Below, piece after piece: positions 31,602-42,083 of a stretch of 64,000 nucleotides of DNA. This DNA is from Primula veris (Eukaryota; Streptophyta; Magnoliopsida; Ericales; Primulaceae), in contig OY821745.1 of the NCBI GenBank assembly GCA_963682055.1, positions 31,493,342 through 31,557,341 on the forward strand, in the 5' to 3' direction. Every line of letters begins with the position of its first letter. Position 1 is the stretch's first letter. A program made the position numbers and the translations under genes. Below the pieces are notes generated by a model. It did no database searches. It was given only the letters and a program-made list of their open reading frames with translations, and was not told where the DNA came from.

Positions 31602-32291
31602 TGTAGTCCGTCACGTCGGCAGCTAAGATTTTTTTATTAATTTATTTTAAATGATTATACCAATACTCTTAGTTTAGCCGACTTCACCTTGCCCACCCTA
31701 CCTACTAGTATTTGGACTTCACCTTTCCTACCCTACTCTTACTATTTGGGGATGAATATAATTTTACACCCCTAACTTATTAGCAATTTAGATTTCGTAT
31801 CTCTAGTTTTTATTTTTTTCTTATTAGTACATTCAATTATACTTTTCCCACGATTGAGAACTCCCAACTTTCGTCTTTGAACTGACCCCCGGTAATAACT
31901 ATTTTCATCCTTATGCATGGATAGTTTAGTTACTTTAAATGCTTAAATATTCTTGAGCGAATGTATTATAGTAAAATATATAATCTTTTATTTTATCAAT
32001 ATTTACTATTAGGTACATCACTAGATCTATTTTTCCTTTGAATTTTTTTAAATGTAGAATATATTATTTACACAATAATATATATCCAATTTATATTTGA
32101 GGGTGTTGCCGTAAAATAACCCTATTTTATACTAAATCAAAAATAAAGAGAAATTGGGGGTACTTGATCATAAAAATGATCGTTGAGGGTACAAAATCGG
32201 AAAAAAAAATGCAATAGTTGGGGTATATAAACTAATAAACACACAACCACTCTATTTATGCATTTACATGAATATTGGTCATCACACTAGT
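31602..32291. other. Resumed P450-cluster flank, no gene
   Basis: 31680-32010 repeats 21240-21560 (TTGCCCACCCTACCTA, TATTTGGGGATGAATATAAT, AACTTATTAGCAATTTAGATTT, CATCCTTATGCATGGATAGTTTAG). A local duplication of ACTTCACCTT.CC.ACCCTAC is seen at 31680-31740. Nothing else is recognised. Confidence 0.5.
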
Positions 32292-32675
32292 ACAAATCTC
32301 TACTATCTCTATTCTTTAACTACTTTCGTATTTTATTACTTATTTCCATTTAAATTTTAAATTTTCACAACTTGTTTTGCAAATTTATAAGTTTTTATAT
32401 TATATTGTATTCAGATTTTAAAACATTTGGACATAATATTATTTTAGATAATTTTTCAAAGATTTAATGTTTAATTTACACTAATCTATATATTTATTCC
32501 AAAATAAATTACGTGTGAATTTTATTTTAAAAATAATTATTGTAATGTGTTGATACATATGTTATAGTAATAGTACACTTTTTAAAAAAAAATAAAAATT
32601 TAAAAAATAGATAAAATAAGTAAAGCGACACGAAAAAAATATAGAAAATATGGTTAGGATATTTATACAAGTCTA
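32292..32675. mobile_element. Diverged inverted copy of the Mutator-type MITE
   Basis: The reverse complement of 30035-30414 is recognisable along the block (AAATTTTAAATTTTCACAAC, TATATTGTATTCA.ATTTTAAAACATTTG, ATTTACACTAAT.TATA.ATTTATTCCAAAATAAATT). A paralogous empty site at 12986 (GAATATTGGTCACAAGCATAGTTACATG) brackets the insertion. The ends are too diverged to show a clean 9-bp TSD. Confidence 0.65.
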
Positions 32676-32793
32676 GTTACATGAACTTAATAGTAACGCG
32701 TTTACCTTGAATAACAATTTCAGAAACGAAACCATACTATTTTTCAATTTTGATGGAAAAGTTTCTGGAACGTTTCCGAAGCTTGAATAAAAG

Positions 32794-33362
32794 TGATAGA
32801 ACATAAAAATTAGACCCGAATATTCTATTTGGGTAATAATCAACCCACTTTATAAATGGGTATCCAACGCTTAAATGGGTCGTCTCATACTTTTTATAGG
32901 AATTGAGGTGTTACTATTAAAAGCCCAAGCCCAATCAAATGGGGACCCATGTCTGAAAAATTCCTGGGATGAAGACATTTGTCAATATCCTAGAAGGCGC
33001 AATTGCCTATAAATAGCCAACTACCCCTCCTAGAAAAGGACCAGAAAATCTATCCAAAAAATATAGAGAGAAGTTGAGAAAAGAGAGAAACTAACCGACG
33101 CACACCACTTCGAGAAATAAACCGAGAAAAGACAGCCGAGCACCGAATAAAAGGGGAGAAAGATCAAGACGAGAGATTAAATAGTCATATCGAGCACAAT
33201 TGTCAAAACCGAAATACTAGTCCGAGCAAGTGTAATAGTCCGAACAAGGATAATAATCCGAGCAATAATAAAGATCAGGAAGTGTCCTTTATTCACGGTT
33301 GATTTACTATTATATCATTGTTGAAAAGCCTAACGCGACCGACCAAAGTTATGGCTTTATCA
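32794..33362 (+). repeat. 5' LTR of the Tat element
   Basis: 569 bp with TGATA/TATCA inverted ends. A TATA box, TATAAATAG, lies at 33008-33016. The R/U5 part is rich in CCGAGCA/CCGAACA repeats. Confidence 0.95.
33008..33016 (+). promoter_or_regulatory. LTR TATA box
   Basis: TATAAATAG in context GCCTATAAATAGCC. It is conserved in the 3' LTR (51554-51562) and in the old related LTR at 3513 (GCCTATAAATACCC), so it is the likely core promoter of the family. Confidence 0.75.
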
Positions 33363-33364
33363 AA

Positions 33365-33381
33365 TGGCGCCGTCTGTGGGA
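33365..33381 (+). promoter_or_regulatory. Primer binding site
   Basis: TGGCGCCGTCTGTGGGA begins two bases after the LTR. The first nine bases match the complement of the 3' end of plant Asp tRNA, as used by many Tat and Athila elements; the rest matches poorly. Confidence 0.75.
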
Positions 33382-33441
33382 ATCATCTAGTTCCCAACTA
33401 GTTTAGAATTCGAATACCAATACTCTGCCAGACGAGCGACA

Positions 33442-36400
33442 ATGGTTACCAATGTAGAGGAAACCCATCCCGAGATAATAGAAACCAATAACCAAAACAC
33501 GCAAATTAGCCAACAAGACCTCGACGATCTACTCGCCATCCGCGACAGATATGAAGCTATCCAATCCGGAAACCAACCAACAACCTCCTATGTCAACCAA
33601 GAACAACCGGTCGAACCACCCCGACATTTCATCGAAGGGATTGTCGACGAACACCCTTCGTCCTCGGAGGACGAACAAGACGTGCCCGTATTAAGGCGTG
33701 CACGAAGACGCTTAACCGGGTCCCAAGCAGGGCCGAGCTCAAGAGTCCCTTTGCCTACAGCCTCGGTCAACTCCGGTGCTCGTTTACAAACGGACGAAGC
33801 TCATCAGTTTGGCATGCCCGATGATCATGTACTCGGACAGTCGCCCCGACTACCGACTAATCCTCCGAGGATGATTACACCACCCACGGTGGAGGTACAA
33901 CATGTTGTTCCGTTAGCCGATGAAAGGAACTACGCCCAACTACAAGCTCAGCTGGCGGCATGCATGACGGCCATGACAGCGGCCGGCATCGTATTGCCAG
34001 TTATCCAACCCGACAAAGACCCACGCCATGAAGTGGAAGATTCTGCCTACAGGGCCGCCCTGGAGGCAGCGGGTCGGCGACCCGATACAAGAGTCCCCCA
34101 CCAAGGGGGCAATGTCCCAATAACTATCGTCCATCCGAACACTCATATGGAACGTGTCCACACAAACACGAAGGACGGTAGATATCCCGAATACAGGATC
34201 GGGGAAGGATATGGCCCACCACCACATCAGGGAGGATACCCTCCCCCCTACCAAGTCACGGATGACGCATTCCAACAGGCTTGGAACGTATGCCAAGAAA
34301 CCCCGTGTGCTGAATAGATCACGCGGTACCGCAATCCTATGGGATTCGTCATCCCCGAATTCAGGCTCTATGATGGGAAGAGTTGCCCTATCGACCATCT
34401 GAGGCACTACAAGACGAAGATGGAACTGTGGAGTGATGACCATGCACTGATGTGCAAATTTTTCAAAAACAGCTTGGGTCAAGAGGCTTCGTCATGGTAT
34501 CACAACTTACCATGGGGCTCCATTAGAGACTGGGCAGAATTGCTAAGAGCATACTCCACCCGATACGCTGCTCATCGGAAAAAGAAGGTTAGTATCGAAA
34601 CCCTTCTTAAAATGGCGATGATGCCAAATGAAAGGCTCAACGATTACTGCATACGTTTTATCGACGTAGCAAACCAGATTCCACGATATGCCAATAATAT
34701 AGCCATCCAAAACTTTATCAATTCCATCCCTAATAGCTATTGGGCGAGAAGGAAGTTCATAGGCAAAAACTTCCCGACCACTGATTCCCTGCTAGCCTAT
34801 TGTACCCACCTCACCGATAAAAACGACGAACTGCGTTTCCTCAACCGAACTCTACCGAGAAGAGAGTCGGTCCGCGAGGCACAGGTGGGTCGCAAAAGAG
34901 TTAGGAATAACCAGGGAGAAGCATTCCAACCGACCAGAAAGGGCAAAGAGCCAGAGGTCCATAGCAGGGTAGAGCGACCACGAGCATTAGAGCCCAAACC
35001 GCTCCAGATCGCATACCCAACACCGACCAACGAACATAAACCGCTCCAGCTCACCTACCCAATGCCACCCAAGCCGTTTCAACAAGGTCGGCCCTAAGAG
35101 AGGGAACATCGAAACGCTTTCGGACCGGTCAAGCTGCGATACACTTTCGACTTGTCTGCTGAAGATATCCTCAAGGATATATGCAGTGAAAGTTGGTATT
35201 CCCGACCGCAACCGATCAACACTCCCCCCAATCAGAGAGATTCCAAGCTTTTCTGCGCATATCATGAGGATCACGGCCATCTCACTGAGCATTGCCGTAA
35301 CCTGCGATGGAGAATGAACCAGTGGGGCGATGCAGGATACCTAGCCAAGTTCATCAAAGGAGCTGGGAATAAAGGCAAACAATTGGCCATCGAAGGATCC
35401 GACAACCGGCAAGGCAAAAAGATCAACGTCGTTCATATGACAAGACCCAAGGGTCCAGGAGGGGAACGATCGCGACAACGGCAGCTGGCCCACTTTGGCC
35501 AAGTATCCAAGGCATCACAGGCGTCGACCTCTAAACGACAATGCACACAACGACGACATCCGCCCATTTCTTTCTCAGATCTTGACGAAGAAGGGGTGAT
35601 TTACCCCCATGGAGACGCCATTAACCTCCGAGTTCAAATTGGCCTAGACACGGTCAGCAGGGTACTTGTCGACCAAGGAGCCTCTTGTGATATCATGTAC
35701 AGGGAGCTCTTCGACAAAATGGAACTCAAGCAGCAAGATCTACGGCCTACTGACGTCACACTGATCGGATTCATCTCCGAAATGACTAAACCGTTGGGTA
35801 AGATCGTCCTCAGTGTCACAACCGGGTCCGTGTCGGTTCCCGTGGAGTTCTTAGTGGTTAATGACCACTCCGGTCACAATGCAATATTGGGCCGACCTTG
35901 GTTACATGCCATGAAGGCCATACCCTCGACCTATCACCAAAAGGTCAAATACCCAAATGACAGGGGAGAGATCGAGACAGCCAGAGGATGTCAAGAGGAT
36001 TCAAGACGCTGCGAGGAAATCACCGCGACTCTCCAAAAACAACGAAGCATGGTGGAACAACCCACCAGCACCAAGAAGCTGATCAACCAAATATCCAAAG
36101 CCGAAAGGGTTGTCGAAGAACAAGTAGGAGAGACACTCAGGAAGGTGTATATACCAGATACGGACGAGGAGCATTACTTCCTCCTCGGCGACAACCTTCC
36201 AAAACAGGAATCCGAAGAGTTGAAAGCATTCCTTCTCAACAACACTGATAAATTCGCCTGGAGCCCTAAAGATATGCCAGGCCTAGACCCCAATATAGCA
36301 TGCCACCACCTAAGTGTAAACACCAAGTACAAGCCGATAGCACAGAGGAGCAGGAAAGTGTCTGTACAACATAGAGCAGCTATAATCGCTGAAGTACAAA

Positions 36401-39359
36401 AGTTATTGGAGGCTGGAGCCATAAGAGACGTTTACTATCCAAAATGGTTGTCCAACCCGGTCGTTGTCCCTAAGAAGAACGGAAAGGAGAGAGTATGTAT
36501 AGACTTCACAAACCTCAACAAAGCCTGTCCGAGGGACCACTTTCCCCTTCCAAGGATTGATCAACTGGTGGACGCAACTGCGGGGGCAGAACGGATGACC
36601 TTCCTTGACGCATATTCAGGATACCATCAAATTCCCCTCGCCCGCGAAGATCAAGAAAAGACTTCGTTTATATCACCTTTGGGAAATTATTGCTATACGG
36701 TAATGCCGTTCGGCCTACGCAATGCGGGAGCAACATACCAAAGGATGATAACAAGGGTATGTCGAGATCATATAGGGAAGACGATGGAGGTATACATAGA
36801 CGACATGGTCGTCAAGAGCGAAAGAGCCACATCCCACCTTCAAGATATCAGGGACGTTTTCCGAATGCTGGGCGAGCACAAACTGAAACTCAATGCGAGC
36901 AAGTGTGCATTTGGCGTCAGCAAAGGGAAATTCTTGGGGCATATGGTTAGCCGACGAGGAATAGAGGCTAATCCCGATCAAATAACGGCTCTACGAAACC
37001 TAGCAGCGCCCAAGAATAAGAAACAGGTACAAGAGCTTACGGGAATGATGGCCGCGCTGAGCAGGTTCATTAGCCGATCCGCAGATAAGGGATGGCCATT
37101 TTTCGAATCACTCAAGAAGGATAGAAAATTCGTCTGGGACCCGGAATGTGAAGTCTCATTCAACAATCTCAAAGAGTACTTGAGGACACTGCCACTGCTA
37201 GTAAGGCCGAACAAAGGAGACATTCTGGCATGCTACCTAGCAGTTTCCACTACAGCTGTGAGCGCAGTTATCCTAAGAGAAGAAGGTCGCGAACAATTTC
37301 CGATCTATTTCATCAGCAAGACTCTGGTCGAAGCCGAAACACGTTATCTACCCTTGGAAAAGCTGTGTCTGGCATTGGTCGTCGCAAACAGAAAGTTGCC
37401 ACACTATTTCATAGCTCATCAGGTCCGGGTATACACAAAATTTCATATCAAAGAGTCACTTCGACGGACGGACATTAGCGGCCGAGTTGCCGCCTGGGGG
37501 GTCGAGCTATCCCAATTTCATATCGAGTTCGCACCCCGTCATGCCATAAAGGGACAAGTCCTGGCCGATTTCGTCGCAGAATTCACCGAAGGCTATGACG
37601 AGCCTTTGACACTCTCTCCACAATCACACTGGCAGATACATGTCGACGGATCAGCCACAAAGGACGGATCAGGAGCAGGGATCGTCCTAAAGTCTAGAGA
37701 GGGAGCAATCATCGAAAAAAGCATAAAACTAGGCTTCCGAGCTACCAACAATGAGGCAGAATACGAGGCCATGATAAATGGCATGCTTATTGCCCGGTCC
37801 CTCGGATGCTCCCACTTAATTGCAAGCTCAGACTCCATGCTCATCGTCAATCAAGCCATCGGCGAGTACCAAGCGAAAGATGATAGAATGATCCTCTACC
37901 AAGAGAAAGTCCAAAGCTTGTGGCAACCTTCGAACAGTGCGAGTTAGTAAGAATCAATCGCACCGAAAATGCACATGCCGATGCCTTGGCCACCCTAGCC
38001 TCGACATTAACATTGACCGACACCCGGTCGATCACAGTGGAACTACTGCCGACCCCGAGCATAATAAAAAGGGTAGGCCGGGTGACGTCGATACAGTACG
38101 AACTAGGTTGGATGGAGGACATGACCCATTATCTGCGAAGTGGAACGCTTCCGGCCGACAAGATAAAAGCGCTGAAAATTACAAGAAAAGCTCCTCGCTT
38201 CTGCCTATCCGAGGACGATAAACTATACAAATCCAGTTACCGGGGACCCCATCTACCGTGCGTCCCGACCGAGCTACAACTGCCGGTCTTGGAGGAAATC
38301 CACGAAGGATCTTGCGGAGCACACATCAAAGGGCGATCCCTTGCAAACAAGGCAGTGACCCAAGGATATTGGTGGCCCTATATCAAGCGAGACGCCGATG
38401 CATACGTCCAACGATGCGACAAGTGCCAACGATTCGCCAAGATACAACGGCTCCCTTCATCTATGATGACCCCGGTATCGGCACCATGGCCGTTCGCTCA
38501 ATGGGCAATTGATTTGGTCGGTAAACTCCCAAGAGCACCTGGGAATGTGGAATATCTGATCGTTGCGACTGATTATTTCACCAAATGGGTCGAAGCTAAA
38601 CCCCTCCGAGAAATCAAAGCCAGCAACGTCAAACAATTCGTTTGGGAATACATCATAACTAGGTTCGGTATACTGTACGCTATAGTCGCCGACAACGGAA
38701 CCCAGTTCAAAGATGCCAATTTACAGCTGTGGTACGAGGAACTCGGTATCCGAAAATTCTATTCGACGCCGACATACCCACAAGGAAACGGGCAAGCCGA
38801 AGTGTCAAACCGAACAATATTAGACGGCATCAAGACCACCCTTGAGCAGGCAAAGGGGAGATGGCCCGAGCGGCTACTCAACGTTTTATGGTCGTGCCGA
38901 ACTACACCCAAGACGGGCACCAAGGAAACCCCGTTTAGCTTAGCATACGGTGTTGAGGCCATCATACCGACAGAGATCGGGCTACCCACGCTCCGAACGA
39001 CGTTGGTCGAGCAGGGAAACAATGAACAAAGAATGAGAGAAGAGCTCGACATGATAGACGAGAAACGAGAGATAGCGGCCCTTACCCTAGCTAAGTACCA
39101 ACAAAGCATGAAGCAAACCTATGACAAGAGAGTAAAAGGGTCCAAAGAATTCATGGTAGGAGAACTGGTGCTGCGACGAGTGACGGTCTATACCCGCAAC
39201 GAAATACATGGCAAACTAAGCCCTACCTGGGAAGGCCCATACGAAATCGTCAAGCAAACAAGTCCAGTCTCTTACAAAATCAAAAGCGTCATGTTCGCCA
39301 ACAGCCGAGGGGAAAAGAATTCTTGGAATGTGGCTAACCTAAAGAAGTACTACGTATAG
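33442..39359 (+). pseudogene. gag-pol of the Tat element (gag, PR, RT, RH, aRH, INT), interrupted
   Basis: One reading frame from ATG 33442 runs to about 37918, broken by TAG at 34315-34317 and TAA at 35095-35097. A 1-nt loss near 37918-37921 moves the integrase to another frame (to 39359). Domains in order: acidic gag N-terminus; retrotransposon gag core with FRLYDGKSCPIDHL (34360-34900); a CxxH...HxxxxC knuckle at FCAYHEDHGHLTEHC (~35270); protease with VLVDQGAS (~35665); RT with PLPRIDQLVDA, MPFGLRNAGATYQ and YIDDMVV (36540-36815); RNase H (~37130-37590); a second RNase H starting IHVDGSATKDGSGAG (~37638-37930); integrase with an HEGSCGAH...CDKCQRF zinc site and D-D-E residues in AIDLVGK, ADNGTQF and GQAEVSN (38290-38810). 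The RT and integrase catalytic residues are intact, so the three breaks look recent. The element probably needs enzymes in trans unless stops are read through. Confidence 0.93.
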
Positions 39360-39449
39360 GCAATCCTCCGAATACAAGTATAGGTGCTACCTTACCCTTC
39401 TTGCTTAATGGCATTATCTTTCTTCTTTTGAATGAATAAAATATATTAT

Positions 39450-40170
39450 CATGTTGTCTACTAATACTATGAAATTCCGTAAATGGCGTGTTACCGAAGG
39501 AACGCCTAGGAATACTATGAAATTCCCAACATGGCCGAAGTGCCTAGGAATACTATGAAATTCCGTAAAAAGCGTGTTACCGAAGGAACGCCTAGGAATA
39601 CTATGAAATTCCCAACATGGCCGAAGGAACGCCTAGGAATACTATGAAATTCCCAACATGGCCGAAGTGCCTAGGAATACTATGAAATTCCGTAAATGGC
39701 GTGTTACCGAAGGAACGCCTAGGAATACTATGAAATTCCCAACATGGCCGAAGTGCCTAGGAATACTATGAAATTTCCAACATGGCCGAAGTGCCTAGGA
39801 ATACTATGAAATTCCGTAAATGGTGTGTTACCGAAGGAATGCCTAGGAATACTATGAAATTCCCAACATGGCGTGTTACCGAAGGAACGCCTAGGAATAC
39901 TATGAAATTCCCAACATGGCCGAAGTGCCTAGGAGTACTATGAAATTCCCAACATGGCGTGTTACCGAAGGAACGCCTAGGAATACTATGAAATTCCCAA
40001 CATGGCCGAAGTGCCTAGGAATACTATGAAATTCCCAACATGGCGTGTTACCGAAGGAACGCCTAGGAATACTATGAAATTCCCAACATGGCCGAAATGC
40101 CTAGGAATACTATGAAATTCCCAACATGGCGTGTTTTCAAAGGAACGCCTAGGAATACTATGAAATTCAT
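39450..40170 (+). repeat. Minisatellite downstream of integrase (Tat 3' untranslated region)
   Basis: About 18 units are built on GCCTAGGAATACTATGAAATTCC. Two variable tails alternate: CAACATGGCCGAAGT (short unit, ~38 bp) and (CAACATGGC or GTAAATGGC) GTGTTACCGAAGGAAC (long unit, ~50 bp). The alternation gives a higher-order pattern. Such arrays are known in Tat/Ogre elements and can seed satellite DNA. AATGAATAAAATATATT at 39429-39445 just before the array is a candidate polyadenylation region for the sense transcript. Confidence 0.9.
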
Positions 40171-40461
40171 ATGCAGGTACAATGCAAGGAATTATTCAGG
40201 TCCACATTACGGCGGCGATACAATACAAATTGGCTAAAACAATGAAGGAGAATCAATCTAAACAACGAAATATCAACAAGAAGCATCTCCAAAACAGGAA
40301 TAACGAAATAACAAATGATTTAGCAAGGAAAAATCGATCCAATCAATCAAATAGCGATACGGCAATGGAAAGGTACAAAACAGGAACAAAGAAATAACAT
40401 AAATAGTCCTCGCCCGCATTACGGAGGCAACAAGAAGATCATCGACACTAAAGAGATTCAT

Positions 40462-41100
40462 TTAAGAAGAGCTACTGCAGGAGGAGCACGACGGTAATTG
40501 ACCGAGCTCAATCTCTTCGTCATCCGTCGTTGTGTACCCATCAGACTCATCACCATCAAAACGCTCCTCAGAAATGAGGGCATCAAAATTGGTCGTATGA
40601 GCCCCAACACAAGTCAGCGTCTGAAGCCGCGCGTTGAACTCGGCTTCTTTCGCGAGCTCGTGAGCATCCGAGGCCGCTTTACGGCGATCATCGTCAAAGG
40701 AGAGGTTACGGCGAGCTTCGATCATAGCTGCGGAAGCATCGTATCTGGCACGGGACAAACGGAAATACTTCACCAACACGTTGGCCTTGGTCACAAGCAA
40801 CTTTAATTTGCCGAAGTACTTGTCCTTTGCATGCCAATATCGATCCAAACGACGCTCCTGAACCTCAACAGTATGCTCGGCACGGCGAACGTATTCTCGA
40901 AAAAAGGCCGCCTGGGTTTTCAGCTTGGTCCGCAGTCGAGCACATTGGTCGGTCAATTTGACATTTTTGCTCATCAAAACAATGTAGGGCCACCTGTCAG
41001 GCACCTCACTAGCCGCACCAGATAAGACCTCGTCCCGGGCAGCACCAGTAGGTCCTAACCCCGGGTTAACTAGGCATGGAGAACCAGCCTGGTGCGACAT
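40462..41100 (-). CDS. Antisense coiled-coil ORF A, 212 aa, in the Tat element
   Basis: ATG at 41100 runs to a stop at 40462. The middle (residues ~45-160) is a heptad-rich helix (LTDQCARLRTKLKTQ, VRRAEHTVEVQERRLD, ARRNLSFDDDRRKAA). The tail is acidic and ends in a Ser/Cys-rich stretch. No enzymatic motif is seen. On the minus strand the start is immediately preceded by CTCTTTTTTTTTATAG, a good splice acceptor, so this may be a downstream exon rather than a separate gene. GC content and codon choice resemble the sense gag-pol rather than the surrounding AT-rich DNA. Function unknown. Confidence 0.6.
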   Translation of the reverse strand: MSHQAGSPCLVNPGLGPTGAARDEVLSGAASEVPDRWPYIVLMSKNVKLTDQCARLRTKLKTQAAFFREYVRRAEHTVEVQERRLDRYWHAKDKYFGKLKLLVTKANVLVKYFRLSRARYDASAAMIEARRNLSFDDDRRKAASDAHELAKEAEFNARLQTLTCVGAHTTNFDALISEERFDGDESDGYTTTDDEEIELGQLPSCSSCSSSS

Positions 41101-41280
41101 AGTAGCATGTGCCTATAAAAAAAAAGAGGGGGGGGGAGAAGAACGAGAAGAGATGAATATACAAAAAAAAAAAAGAAAAAAAAAAGAAAAAAGAGAAAAA
41201 AAGAAGCTACAAAAAAACAAAAAAAAAAGAGAGAATTTTTTATACAAGCTACAAAGAAAACGACAAAACAAGCTACTTTA

Positions 41281-41853
41281 TTAATCCGACAACCCCTCAA
41301 CAGACGCCGAAGTCTCTACTACATCGGCAAAATGAATATCTCGCAATGAATTAATTTGCGTCCCCAAACGCTCACGAATGACCGCCTCGATTCGGTTCAA
41401 GACGACAGTGGTTTCAGTTACCCCGGCCTTCGCATCAACCATGCGCTCTGCCCGGGATACACCACTCATTCCTTTTATATGATCAAGCACCTCTAAAGCG
41501 CGAGCTCGGGCCCAATACGCTTTGGCAAAGGATAGCAGCAGGTCCGCGTCCTCGAAAACGGCCCCAAGGACCAAGTTCAAGCTCGTCACACGACCTCGGG
41601 CTTCATCACGAGAACGTCGTAGGGCACCGAGAAGTTCACTCGCTTTACCCTTGTTTGCCGTATAATGGGCGGTCTTTTTACTAAATTTCTCTCCCAAATC
41701 ACGTAACCGAATCGCCAAGTTGAAAATATGAATATTCAGACCCTCGATTTCCTGATAAGCACGAGTCAATTTCGTGGTAAGGGACGCCTTAGATCTTTCC
41801 AAATCTTCTATTACGTCACCTACACTACGACTAGGCGAGGTCCAGACCACCAT
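41281..41853 (-). CDS. Antisense coiled-coil ORF B, ~190 aa, in the Tat element
   Basis: The likely start is ATG 41853 (MVVWTSPSRSVGDVIEDLER). The frame is also open upstream to 41946, and ATTGTCAG|GTACC at ~41874 is a candidate splice acceptor giving in-frame VPNNPLA before the Met. The predicted structure is almost entirely helical (ASLTTKLTRAYQEIEGLN, ASELLGALRRSRDEARGR). The stop TAA overlaps an AATAAA signal (GGATTAATAAAG), an economical 3' end. Its layout resembles ORF A, suggesting related modules. Function unknown. Confidence 0.6.
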   Translation of the reverse strand: MVVWTSPSRSVGDVIEDLERSKASLTTKLTRAYQEIEGLNIHIFNLAIRLRDLGEKFSKKTAHYTANKGKASELLGALRRSRDEARGRVTSLNLVLGAVFEDADLLLSFAKAYWARARALEVLDHIKGMSGVSRAERMVDAKAGVTETTVVLNRIEAVIRERLGTQINSLRDIHFADVVETSASVEGLSD

Positions 41854-42014
41854 GGCAAGGGGGTTATTTGGTACCTGACAATATTTTGTTTTCACATCCT
41901 TCAAAATATGACGACCATCAAAAGAAATTAACCCAAGAAAGCCCAACAGAAATAAAACACAGCACCTATGTTATCACTTCCCCAAAAAAATCTGTTTCTA
42001 GATACACAAGAGAC

Positions 42015-42016
<2 letters not shown>

Positions 42017-42059
<43 letters not shown>
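42017..42059. repeat. Poly-A tract (~43 nt on the plus strand)
   Basis: An uninterrupted A run lies between antisense ORF B and the four-exon antisense gene. On the antisense strand it is poly-T. It could be microsatellite expansion or the trace of a retroposed poly-A tail that built the cassette; length may be affected by sequencing. Confidence 0.7.
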
Positions 42060-42061
<2 letters not shown>

Positions 42062-42083
42062 ATACATACTGCTAGAAAGATAG

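Noticed and set aside
33588..35292. Several minus-strand ORFs over gag
   Set aside because: They overlap clear gag/protease coding on the plus strand and have low-complexity shadow compositions, unlike the antisense ORFs downstream of integrase, which have no sense-strand alternative.
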